DNA of 9,682 nt, taken from Ruoffia tabacinasalis (GTDB lineage: Bacteria > Bacillota > Bacilli > Lactobacillales > Aerococcaceae). The notes below the pieces were generated by a model that was given only the letters and a program-made list of their open reading frames with translations, was not told the origin of the DNA and ran no database searches. How positions within the stretch are numbered: the stretch's first letter is position 1; every line of letters begins with the position of its first letter. This document shows, one piece after another, positions 1-5,295 of this stretch. The DNA lies in the NCBI RefSeq assembly GCF_042652985.1, contig NZ_JBHSHQ010000071.1, positions 1 to 9,682 of the forward strand. The letters run 5' to 3'. The position numbers were made by a program, and so were the translations under genes.

Positions 1-393
1 GAAATTTCGTTGAATAAGGTTAGGTGTCGCGGGAGTAATTTCACCTGCATATGAACTATATTTCTTTTTAGTTACTGAATGAACAATGAGTTTTTCTTCC
101 TTCATAAGCCGTCTAACAACTTTCTCGGAAACAACAATATTTTGCTTTTTTAGAACGTCATGCATACGACGATAGCCATACGTACGACGACTTTCAATAA
201 AAATATCTTTAAGCATTACCCTTAGATCAGCATATTTATCCGGAAGCTTAGCCTGACTTCTGTGGTAAAAATAACTACTCTTAACTAAATCCAAATTCTC
301 TAGTAAAAGTGCCAATGGATAAAAGGTTTTTAATGCATCAATCACTCTTGTTTTTTCCTTGTTGGAGAGATGTTTTGGATTGATGCCCCATTC
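1..393 (-). CDS. IS3-family transposase OrfB, N-terminal part (in -1 frame; partial)
   Basis: This is the start of the catalytic half of the transposase, which cuts and joins the element ends. The -1 frame is open without a stop from the slippery site to the window edge, 131 residues, beginning EWGINPKHLSNKEKTRVIDA. The segment SRRTYGYRRMHDVL matches the HTH_21 region that precedes the rve/DDE integrase core in IS3 OrfB proteins. The fragment ends at TPNLIQRNF, just before the expected core, so the catalytic DDE residues lie outside the window. I see no good ATG start in this frame near the overlap, so expression probably depends on frameshifting from orfA. A GTG at 343-345 overlaps the orfA stop and has AAGGA upstream, and would be an alternative internal start. 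Confidence 0.8.
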
Positions 394-399
394 TTTTTT
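335..399 (-). promoter_or_regulatory. Programmed -1 ribosomal frameshift signal (A_AAA_AAG plus hairpin)
   Basis: On the minus strand the orfA codons GTA AAA AAG contain the classic slippery heptamer A_AAA_AAG (399 down to 393) in the right phase. Six bases further on is a perfect 9-base inverted repeat, GCATCAATC (386-378) and GATTGATGC (343-335), enclosing a 34-base loop. A stem at that distance is the usual stimulator of -1 frameshifting. After slippage the reading continues VKK-EWGINPKHLSNKEK, which fits the family sequence, while the zero frame loses family likeness and ends at 342. Confidence 0.8.
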
Positions 400-1007
400 A
401 CAAGTTCGGCAGACTTTTCCAAGATATCTTTTTCCATTCGTAGTCGATAAACTTCCTGTTTTAAAACATCAACTTCATTTTTCAACCCTTCTAGTTGAGG
501 GCTATCAGGCATATTCGTCATATTAGGTGGAAGCTCCTCTCCGATGAGCTCCTCTTTCCAATCATAGAGCGTTTTACGGGTGACCTGCAGGCGCTCAGCA
601 ATTTTTTGGACAGAGGTTTCTCGGCTCACAAGATGGATAACGGCCTCTTTTTTCTGCTCTTGAGAATAGTTTAACTTACTTCGCCTGATTTTACGAGCTT
701 CAGGTGCAAGTTCTTTACACCAATCGCTAAGAATGTTTCTATCTGGATAACCCAACATGCGAACAGTTCTAGAATAATTGCGACCGTATTCGATATAGTG
801 ATTAACAGCAAACTGCTTTTCTTCTTGCGTAAATTCACGTTTTCTTTTTGAAGTCTTAGAAAGATCACCATTCTCTTCATATTCCTTAAACCATTTGTAT
901 AAAGCTTTTGAAGAAGGATAGCCTAATTCATGAATGACTGACGCCAAAGAGTGTTCGTATTTGATGTAAAGTTTTACAGCTTTCATTCTTTCTTCGTAAG
1001 AGTACAT
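342..1007 (-). CDS. IS3-family transposase OrfA (DNA-binding subunit)
   Basis: OrfA binds the ends of the insertion sequence and supplies the N-terminal part of the OrfAB transposase made by frameshifting. The 221-residue product has three successive helix-turn-helix units, starting about residues 2, 60 and 113. Each has the form Y/F-[ST]-x-E-[EQ] followed by an LxVTRKTLYDW- or LGYPSSKALYKW-like recognition helix. A leucine-zipper-like coiled coil follows near the C terminus (LEGLKNEVDVLKQEV onward), as in IS3 OrfA proteins. I chose the ATG at 1005-1007 because AGGAG at 1015-1019 lies seven bases before it. The upstream ATG at 1011-1013 is only one base from that site. The last 17 or so residues, after the slippery sequence, do not resemble the family and are the zero-frame tail. 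Confidence 0.85.
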   Translation of the reverse strand: MYSYEERMKAVKLYIKYEHSLASVIHELGYPSSKALYKWFKEYEENGDLSKTSKRKREFTQEEKQFAVNHYIEYGRNYSRTVRMLGYPDRNILSDWCKELAPEARKIRRSKLNYSQEQKKEAVIHLVSRETSVQKIAERLQVTRKTLYDWKEELIGEELPPNMTNMPDSPQLEGLKNEVDVLKQEVYRLRMEKDILEKSAELVKKNGASIQNISPTRKKQE

Positions 1008-1217
1008 GGACATTCTCCTGACTTATAGTTGTCCAAGATTATGTCCGCACCTCCAACTATGTACTTCTCTATTGCAAAACACACGCAAATGCGAATACGT
1101 AGTGTCGTGCTTACTCAAGACGCCCCGCAAACACACCACCCCTCCCCAGTAGCGCATAAAGTTAGTCACAGCACTGCTTTCATGATACTATTATGGTTAA
1201 AGGAGTGATTGTAATTG

Positions 1218-2048
1218 ATGGAAAATTATATTTTAAATGATGGGTTTGCGATTCCTAAAGTTGGCTTAGGAACTTACGGTTTACGAGGCGAATTAGGAGT
1301 GCGTCAAATTGAAACAGCGATTCAATCTGGTTACCGTTTAATTGACTCTGCGTATAATTATGAAAATGAAGGAATCGTAGGTAAAGCCATTCGCAATAGT
1401 GGGGTGTCCCGTGATCAAATCACATTAACATCTAAATTACCGGGTCGTTACCATGAGTATGATAAAGCAATGATTGCGATTCAAGAATCGATTGCTCGAA
1501 CTGACCTAGACTATATTGACTTATACTTAATCCACTGGCCGAATCCAATAGAAGATAAATATGTCGAAGCCTGGCAAGCATTAATTGACGCACAAAAACT
1601 TGGCCTTATTCGCTCAATAGGTACATCAAACTTCTTACCAGAGCACATTGACCGTTTAGAAAAAGAAACTGGTATTTTACCAGCAGTAAACCAAGTTGAA
1701 ACTCATCCAAACTTTAATCAAGAAGCACAACGTGAGTACGATGCATCTAAAGGTATCATTACAGAAGCTTGGAGCCCAATCGGAAGAGCGGCTGACATGA
1801 TGTCGAATGATTTAATTACAGATATCGCTCAAGCACATAATAAAACTGCCTACCAAGTCATCTTACGCTGGCACATCCAAAGAGGATTTTTACCTATTCC
1901 AAAATCAGGAAATTATCAAAGACAACGTCAGAACATTGATATCTTTGATTTCAATTTATCTGAAGATGAAGTAGCTAAGATCAATTCTATTTCCCATGAA
2001 GATGGTCGTCAGAAAGATCAAAACCCAGCAGAATATCAAGAATTCTAA
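1218..2048 (+). CDS. Aldo/keto reductase
   Basis: This is an NADPH-dependent cytosolic oxidoreductase of the aldo/keto reductase superfamily, most like the AKR5 / 2,5-diketo-gluconate reductase-like group, which reduces aldehydes and ketones. Its natural substrate cannot be read from the sequence. The 276-residue product has the full catalytic tetrad: Asp43 and Tyr48 in the DSAYNYENE motif, Lys73 in TSKL and His106 in LIHWP. It also has the SNF motif near residue 136 and the cofactor-phosphate motif IPKSGNYQRQRQN near the C terminus. Length is normal. The ATG at 1218 is preferred. A TTG directly before it at 1215 is nine bases from AGGAG (1201-1205) and could be used instead, adding one residue. 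A possible -10 (TACTAT, 1186-1191) lies upstream with no clear -35. A TetR regulator follows and may control it. Confidence 0.92.
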   Translation: MENYILNDGFAIPKVGLGTYGLRGELGVRQIETAIQSGYRLIDSAYNYENEGIVGKAIRNSGVSRDQITLTSKLPGRYHEYDKAMIAIQESIARTDLDYIDLYLIHWPNPIEDKYVEAWQALIDAQKLGLIRSIGTSNFLPEHIDRLEKETGILPAVNQVETHPNFNQEAQREYDASKGIITEAWSPIGRAADMMSNDLITDIAQAHNKTAYQVILRWHIQRGFLPIPKSGNYQRQRQNIDIFDFNLSEDEVAKINSISHEDGRQKDQNPAEYQEF

Positions 2049-2058
2049 ATTAAACACA

Positions 2059-2088
2059 AAAAGACGAATCCGCAAGGACTCGTCTTTT
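2059..2088 (+). terminator. Rho-independent terminator of the aldo/keto reductase gene
   Basis: AAAAGACGA (2059-2067) pairs with TCGTCTTTT (2080-2088). After one A-C mismatch, TCC and GGA close a GCAA tetraloop. The T run at the base of the stem completes a short intrinsic terminator 11 bases after the stop codon. Confidence 0.85.
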
Positions 2089-2172
2089 GTTATTTGAGAA
2101 TACCCGCCTAGTGTTGTTTTAAGCACACTTATGATAAAATGACTATAAAGTACTAGTTAGTGAGGGATAGAT

Positions 2173-2727
2173 ATGGAAACCAAAATAGATCCACGTGTCG
2201 CTAGAACACGCAAAGCCATCATCGAGTCATTTATACAATTATCAGAAAGAAAACCTTTCGAAAATATTTCAGTCAAAGATATTACTGAAGAAGCATTAAT
2301 TAATCGAGCAACTTTTTATAATCATTTTCTTGACAAATATGATTTAATGGAGAAAGCTTTATTTGAAGATGTCCAACTGAAATTGAATCGAGAAGAGTAT
2401 AGTGAAGTTCAATTAAACGAGGAATATATTGTTTCTCTTTTTGAAAAATTATGTTCATTTCACATGCGCTTGGCCACACAATGTCAACGCTCATACATTG
2501 TGACAATTAACCAATTAGTCGTGGATCAACTTAAAGTCATTCACTCACAACAATTGAAGAAACACTTTGAATCACTCGATGAAGAAGAAATTCACAAAAT
2601 AGCAACCTTATTCGCATCAGGGTTACTCTCGCTATCACAAGAATGGTTTGATGACTCAGACGCAGAAGAACCAACTACATACGTCAAAGATGCGATTCCA
2701 TTTTTAAAAGCATTCATTAAGCAATAA
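2173..2727 (+). CDS. TetR/AcrR-family transcriptional regulator
   Basis: This is a dimeric DNA-binding repressor of the TetR family. The 184-residue length is typical. The N terminus has the family pattern: helix 1 RVARTRKAIIESFIQL, then the helix-turn-helix at about residues 33-52 (VKDITEEALINRATFYNHF) and the conserved K-x-x-L after it. The remaining helices form the ligand-binding and dimerisation part, which is too variable to suggest a ligand. GAGGGA (2162-2167) provides the ribosome binding site six or seven bases before the ATG. A promoter is likely in 2114-2140 (TTGTTT and TAAAAT, short spacing), but it is weak. The gene follows the aldo/keto reductase in the same direction behind that gene's terminator. 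Regulation of the reductase and of itself is a guess from position only. Confidence 0.9.
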   Translation: METKIDPRVARTRKAIIESFIQLSERKPFENISVKDITEEALINRATFYNHFLDKYDLMEKALFEDVQLKLNREEYSEVQLNEEYIVSLFEKLCSFHMRLATQCQRSYIVTINQLVVDQLKVIHSQQLKKHFESLDEEEIHKIATLFASGLLSLSQEWFDDSDAEEPTTYVKDAIPFLKAFIKQ

Positions 2728-2732
2728 AAAAT

Positions 2733-2766
2733 AAGCTCCCAGGACATAAATGTCAGGGAGCTTTTT
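2733..2766. terminator. Bidirectional terminator between tetR and queT
   Basis: AAGCTCCC (2733-2740) pairs with GGGAGCTT (2756-2763), and GACA pairs with TGTC inside around a TAAA loop. T5 follows on the plus strand. A run of six A's just upstream (2726-2731) gives a T-rich tail on the minus strand. The hairpin lies between two converging genes and can end both transcripts. Confidence 0.85.
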
Positions 2767-2774
2767 GTTATAAA

Positions 2775-3317
2775 TTATTTATGAAAATCTATGCGTGGTG
2801 CAATTAAATAATACATAATTAATCCACCGATGGTCATCACGATAAACTCTGATAAAGCTAAGAAGGCATAAGTTTCCCAGAAGAAGTCCGCAAAGCCCAT
2901 ATACATTAACATAGCCGCGATAATGAACATTGTAAACGTAAAGACAAGAGTCATCACACCGTAACGAATAATCATTGGGTCTTTAACTTTATTAACGAAA
3001 GCTTTGACCGCTAAATTACCTAAGTAACGTGCTAAAATTAATGATACGAGTGTATGGAAACTCCCAACAAGCACATCAACAATCGTAGATTGCATGGCAT
3101 TCACGATGAATACCCCCAAAGTAATTGAAGCGATGTAGCGTTTATTATAAAGTCCCATAAAGTTTAAACCTTCTGAAATTCTAAACTGAATGGGTCCATA
3201 AGCCACTGGAGCAACGAACATGGTAATGACAACATATAATGCTGTCACTAAGCCAGCCTTAACTAAACCTTGTGTATCAAAACTAGAGTAACTATCGACA
3301 TGATGATTATTTCCCAT
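2775..3317 (-). CDS. queT: QueT-type queuosine precursor transporter (ECF S component)
   Basis: This is an integral membrane protein of the QueT family (formerly COG4708). In Firmicutes it is the substrate-binding S component of an energy-coupling factor transporter for queuosine precursors such as preQ1. The 180-residue product has a hydrophilic N terminus, then about five or six hydrophobic segments, the first near residues 20-40. It has the family-like motif GPIQFRISEGL directly after the first segment and DVLVGSFHTL in the middle. The ATG at 3315-3317 is chosen because AAAGGAG (3334-3328) lies ten bases before it; a TTG three codons upstream is too close to that site. The shared ECF T and A subunits are not encoded here, as is usual for group II ECF systems. 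The leader folds like a preQ1-II riboswitch, which supports the substrate. Confidence 0.88.
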   Translation of the reverse strand: MGNNHHVDSYSSFDTQGLVKAGLVTALYVVITMFVAPVAYGPIQFRISEGLNFMGLYNKRYIASITLGVFIVNAMQSTIVDVLVGSFHTLVSLILARYLGNLAVKAFVNKVKDPMIIRYGVMTLVFTFTMFIIAAMLMYMGFADFFWETYAFLALSEFIVMTIGGLIMYYLIAPRIDFHK

Positions 3318-3327
3318 TTTTATCAAT

Positions 3328-3408
3328 CTCCTTTATAGTCATAGCATTGCTATGCTAGTAATAACTACGGCCAAAGGACAGGAGCATATTCTGCTGAAGT
3401 GCCATAGT
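3328..3408 (-). promoter_or_regulatory. Probable preQ1-II (COG4708-type) riboswitch in the queT leader
   Basis: On the minus strand ACTATGGC (3408-3401) pairs with GCCGTAGT (3371-3364), eight pairs with one G-T wobble. The loop ends in TCCTTT, directly against the 3' strand of that stem. These bases are complementary to AAAGGA of the queT ribosome binding site (3334-3329). Between the two lie TATTACTA and a hairpin, CATAGC/GCTATG (3354-3340). Stem, loop-to-Shine-Dalgarno pseudoknot, UAUUAC linker and embedded hairpin occur in the order known for preQ1-II riboswitches, which sit before QueT genes. A small extra stem (AGCA/TGCT) sits in the first loop. Binding of preQ1 would hide the ribosome binding site and switch translation off. 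The match rests on architecture that I folded by eye. Confidence 0.68.
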
Positions 3409-3435
3409 ACTATTCAGTCATCATCTAAACAGCGT

Positions 3436-3464
3436 TATATAGTTTACATTAAATAACGTGTAAA
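3436..3464 (-). promoter_or_regulatory. queT promoter with an overlapping inverted repeat
   Basis: On the minus strand TTTACA (3464-3459) and TATATA (3441-3436) are separated by exactly 17 bases. Transcription would start near 3429 and give a leader of about 110 bases containing the riboswitch. The -35 is also one arm of an inverted repeat: TTTACA and TGTAAA (3448-3443) are ten bases apart and could be a repressor site. Confidence 0.7.
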
Positions 3465-3530
3465 GACAATAAGGATTAAAAAAGATGATAGTCACTATAA
3501 GTAAAAATAAATGAGAGCCCTAGAATCTTA

Positions 3531-3539
3531 TGCTACAAT
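3531..3539 (+). promoter_or_regulatory. Extended -10 promoter of the lactonase gene
   Basis: TGCTACAAT is an extended -10 (TG-N-TACAAT), about 35 bases before the start codon. The -35 position (ATGAGA, 3511-3516) is a poor match, which the TG extension could offset. It lies back to back with the queT promoter. Confidence 0.6.
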
Positions 3540-3573
3540 AAGAATGAAAACAGTTACATAGAAAGGTGAGTAT

Positions 3574-4461
3574 ATGAATACATTAAAATTCCAGGATATG
3601 ACGCTGACTTGGTTAGAATCAACTTCAACACTGAATGATGCAGGGAACATGTTCGGACCGGTGCCTAAAGCCGTCTGGTCTAAAAAGTATCCTAACAATG
3701 ATCATAATCAGATGAATTCTGTTGAAGATCCCATCCTCATTCAATATAAAAATACGAATTACTTAATTGATGCCGGCTTTGAGACGAACAAGTTTGATAA
3801 AAAAGACTGGCGTAATATCGGTGTGCAAAATGAAACTCAATTGACTGACAGTTTGTCTCAACTAAATTTAAGACCTGAAGACATCGATGTCATCTTAATG
3901 ACTCATATGCATAATGACCATGCGAGTGGATTAACACGCGCAACAGAAGATGGTTTTGAATCAGTCTTCCCGAATGCTACGGTTTATATGACTGAGATCG
4001 AATGGAAAGAAGTGCAAAATCCCAACGTTCGTACTAAAGGAACCTATCTCAAAGAAAACTGGGAACCCATTCAAGAACAAGTCAAAGTCTTCAAAGATAA
4101 GATTGAAATCGCTCCAGGCATTGAAATGATTCATACAGGCGGGCATTCAAATGGCTTAGCAATAGTTAAATTGACTCAAGAAGACGAAGTTCTACTACAT
4201 CTGTCAGATTTACTCCTTACCGTAGCATCAATGAATCCAGCATGGGTAAGTAGTTACGATGACTATCCTATGGACACTATCGCTGCAAAGCAAAAGTGGT
4301 TACCCGAAGCCTTTGAGAACGGTTATAAACTAATCTTCTATCATGATGCGTATTATTGCATGCTGCAATTTGATCAAGATGGCAAAACAGTCATTGATTA
4401 CCTAGATAGAGAGAAAAAACCAATCATTGAATGGCCGGAAAATATCGGGAAATTAACTTAA
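3574..4461 (+). CDS. MBL-fold metallo-hydrolase, YtnP-like (putative quorum-quenching lactonase)
   Basis: This is a cytosolic metallo-beta-lactamase-fold hydrolase. The N-terminal pattern MFGPVPKAVWSKKYPNN resembles YtnP/AhlD-type N-acyl-homoserine lactonases, which open lactone rings of signalling molecules. Activity on such lactones is inferred from the family only. The two-zinc site is complete in 295 residues: His111, His113, Asp115 and His116 in HMHNDH, His191 in GGHSNG, Asp212 in HLSDLLL and His257 in FYHDAYY. AAGGTGA (3564-3570) is the ribosome binding site. No signal peptide is visible. The gene has its own promoter and no obvious terminator directly after the stop; a hairpin terminator occurs at 4719-4751. 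It is divergent from queT and is not in an operon with its neighbours. Confidence 0.9.
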   Translation: MNTLKFQDMTLTWLESTSTLNDAGNMFGPVPKAVWSKKYPNNDHNQMNSVEDPILIQYKNTNYLIDAGFETNKFDKKDWRNIGVQNETQLTDSLSQLNLRPEDIDVILMTHMHNDHASGLTRATEDGFESVFPNATVYMTEIEWKEVQNPNVRTKGTYLKENWEPIQEQVKVFKDKIEIAPGIEMIHTGGHSNGLAIVKLTQEDEVLLHLSDLLLTVASMNPAWVSSYDDYPMDTIAAKQKWLPEAFENGYKLIFYHDAYYCMLQFDQDGKTVIDYLDREKKPIIEWPENIGKLT

Positions 4462-4478
4462 AATAGGGTGTGTTTTAT

Positions 4479-4507
4479 TTTACAATCATAGGTCGTTGTA
4501 ATACAAT
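4479..4507 (+). promoter_or_regulatory. Sigma-A promoter in the long intergenic region
   Basis: TTTACA (4479-4484) and TACAAT (4502-4507) are separated by exactly 17 bases, 18 bases after the lactonase stop codon. No well-supported protein gene lies downstream before the terminator at 4719-4751, so the promoter seems to serve a short RNA. The same TTTACA-17-TACAAT pattern occurs at 7727-7755. Confidence 0.6.
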
Positions 4508-4513
4508 AGATTT

Positions 4514-4751
4514 ATGAAGGAAAAATGAGCAAACAATGAGAGTGAGTGTGATTTTCATGATGACTTTAAACCTAATAAAGACTAATCATAAGAATTTCGT
4601 GGCTCATTCATTATCACTTCATTTAACTTCACAATTACACACAAACAAAACCTCAGTGCGAAAAGATAGAACTGAGAGTATTTGTGGTCTTTCTAAACTT
4701 ATTCATACATTCCAAACGAGTCTCTATGCACGTGGTGCGTAGAGGCTTTTT
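4514..4751 (+). ncRNA. Candidate small RNA, about 235 nt
   Basis: The unit runs from the predicted start of the promoter at 4479-4507 to an intrinsic terminator. It contains several complementary stretches: AATGAGC (4524-4530) with GCTCATT (4602-4608), CTCAGT (4652-4657) with ACTGAG (4671-4676), and outside these CACAAA (4640-4645) with TTTGTG (4681-4686). A 68-codon reading frame at 4536 overlaps it, but it has no properly spaced ribosome binding site, resembles nothing I know and ends inside the terminator stem, so I do not call it a gene. I recognise no known RNA family. The unit could instead be a remnant or the 3' part of the lactonase transcript. Confidence 0.4.
4719..4751 (+). terminator. 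Strong Rho-independent terminator
   Basis: AGTCTCTATGCAC (4719-4731) pairs along 13 bases with GTGCGTAGAGGCT (4735-4747), with two G-T wobbles and a GTG loop. It is followed by T5. It ends the candidate small RNA and any read-through from the lactonase gene. Confidence 0.85.
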
Positions 4752-4944
4752 ATGTGTCTCAAAGGCTTAGAAAGAAGTCATAGTTGGTGTTACTATTGAA
4801 TACGGCATGCTGAAGGGAGTGAAAAGGATTGTTTTTGACCGATACTATAAAGAAAGGTTAAGGTGATCCAGATGCTTAGAAAAGCAGTATCTCGTTATTA
4901 AGCGTAACTTAATATAATGAAAATGATAAAATGATTAAAAACGT
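4752..4944 (+). other. Intergenic stretch before the attenuator promoter, with two tiny reading frames
   Basis: No conventional gene is visible. A 19-codon frame starting MLKGVKRIVFDRYY (about 4808-4867) has no ribosome binding site. A nine-codon frame, MLRKAVSRY (4872-4901), follows AAGGTGATCC, an extended match to the 16S rRNA 3' end, with AAGG eight bases before the ATG. TTAAG and CTTAA form a small hairpin around 4898-4912. The last 35 bases before the -35 at 4945 are very AT-rich and may act as an UP element. These could be remnants of a decayed gene. Confidence 0.4.
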
Positions 4945-4973
4945 TTGACAAAGTCTAATGTAAACTGTATAAT
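4945..4973 (+). promoter_or_regulatory. Perfect consensus sigma-A promoter of the attenuated trpX-like gene
   Basis: TTGACA (4945-4950) and TATAAT (4968-4973) both match the consensus fully and are separated by exactly 17 bases. Transcription should start near 4980 and give a leader of about 315 bases before the binding-protein start codon. Such a strong promoter in front of a strong leader terminator fits control by attenuation. Confidence 0.92.
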
Positions 4974-5003
4974 TCTAATTAATAAATCAATGGAGGACTA
5001 AAG

Positions 5004-5060
5004 ATGAATTCAAAACTTATTTCACAACATAACCGTTTCTTTTTTAGCAACTTTAGATAG
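5004..5060 (+). CDS. Phenylalanine-rich leader peptide
   Basis: The frame encodes MNSKLISQHNRFFFSNFR, 18 residues, with GGAGG (4992-4996) seven bases before the ATG, one of the best ribosome binding sites in the window. Four residues (12, 13, 14 and 17) are phenylalanine, three of them in a row near the end. This is the layout of known amino-acid-sensing leader peptides such as those of pheA and pheST in E. coli. The stop codon at 5058-5060 directly abuts the first arm of an RNA stem that has a competing partner. Part of the coding sequence (5039-5049) is itself complementary to RNA 72 bases downstream. The peptide probably has no function except its translation: stalling at Phe codons when charged Phe-tRNA is short. 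The role is inferred. Confidence 0.7.
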   Translation: MNSKLISQHNRFFFSNFR

Positions 5061-5260
5061 TGTTTGTATCTTGCCTAATTGGATACAAACACGTACAAGC
5101 GTTTGTTTGTATCTATGAGGTGCTAAAAAAGTGTGGAGCCCGCATAGATTATTCTAGAGATTATAATCTTTGCGAGTGTGAGATAAGATGAGTTCTTCAT
5201 TGAGGGACCTATTTAATTTCTTCCTACCTAGCGAGATTATAATTCTCGCTAGGTTTTTTT
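5039..5260 (+). promoter_or_regulatory. Leader attenuator with mutually exclusive stems
   Basis: TGTTTGTATC occurs twice (5061-5070 and 5104-5113) with its exact complement GATACAAACA between (5082-5091), so the middle strand can pair with either copy. CTTTTTTAGCA (5039-5049), inside the leader peptide, is fully complementary to TGCTAAAAAAG (5121-5131). Then comes a hairpin at 5141-5174. GAGATTATAAT occurs at 5157-5167 and again at 5233-5243 in the terminator. Because its core is palindromic, the first copy can pair with 5236-5247 and would break the terminator stem. A ribosome stalled at Phe17 would cover the first TGTTTGTATC and favour the second pairing. How this passes to the terminator choice is not clear by eye. 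No T-box sequence is present. Confidence 0.65.
5227..5260 (+). terminator. Leader (attenuator) terminator upstream of the trpX-like gene
   Basis: CCTAGCGAGA (5227-5236) and TCTCGCTAGG (5244-5253) are perfectly complementary around a 7-base loop and are followed by T7 (5254-5260). It lies between the leader peptide and the main gene, 21 bases before that gene's ribosome binding site. Unless it is prevented, it should stop most transcripts. Confidence 0.9.
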
Positions 5261-5295
5261 GTCGCTTTTAGTCAAATCAAAAAGGAGAAATTAAC

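Larger units (their letters stand above)
1..1055 (-). mobile_element. IS3-family insertion sequence, partial (cut by window edge)
   Basis: The block carries the two-frame arrangement of IS3-family transposases, orfA followed by orfB in the -1 frame, both reading leftwards. The DDE integrase domain of orfB would lie to the left of the window, so only the orfA-side end is present. That end is probably near 1048-1055, where the minus strand reads TGGAGGTGCGGACA, which begins with the TG typical of IS3-family inverted repeats. This boundary is inferred, because the opposite end needed to confirm it is missing. About 160 bases separate it from the aldo/keto reductase gene, and no interrupted gene is visible at the junction. 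Confidence 0.85.

Noticed and set aside
343..360. Second slippery run AAAAAAC near the end of orfA as the frameshift site
   Set aside because: It is out of phase for the heptamer rule, and family-like OrfB sequence already begins upstream at the A_AAA_AAG site.
4536..4742. 68-codon reading frame in the candidate small RNA
   Set aside because: The nearest ribosome-binding-like sequence is 14 bases away, the product is unlike any known protein, and the stop lies within a terminator stem.
4909..4940. Fur/Zur-like box in the AT-rich repeats before the trpX-like promoter
   Set aside because: The ATGA/ATAA repeats are direct rather than inverted, and no 7-1-7 palindrome could be placed.
4935..4950. 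CcpA cre site at the trpX-like promoter (AAAAACGTTTGACA)
   Set aside because: It matches the ACG/CGT centre only; the outer TG and CA positions are wrong, and it is explained by the AT-rich flank plus the -35 element.
5117..5207. TRAP-type array of GAG/TAG triplets in the same leader
   Set aside because: Several GAG/TAG triplets occur, but their spacing is irregular rather than 2-3 bases, and TRAP is known mainly from Bacillaceae.
4980..5260. T-box riboswitch for an aromatic amino acid in the trpX-like leader
   Set aside because: Length and terminator would fit, but the conserved TGGNACC antiterminator sequence is absent (the nearest is TGGAGCC at 5134-5140) and no specifier-loop architecture could be drawn.
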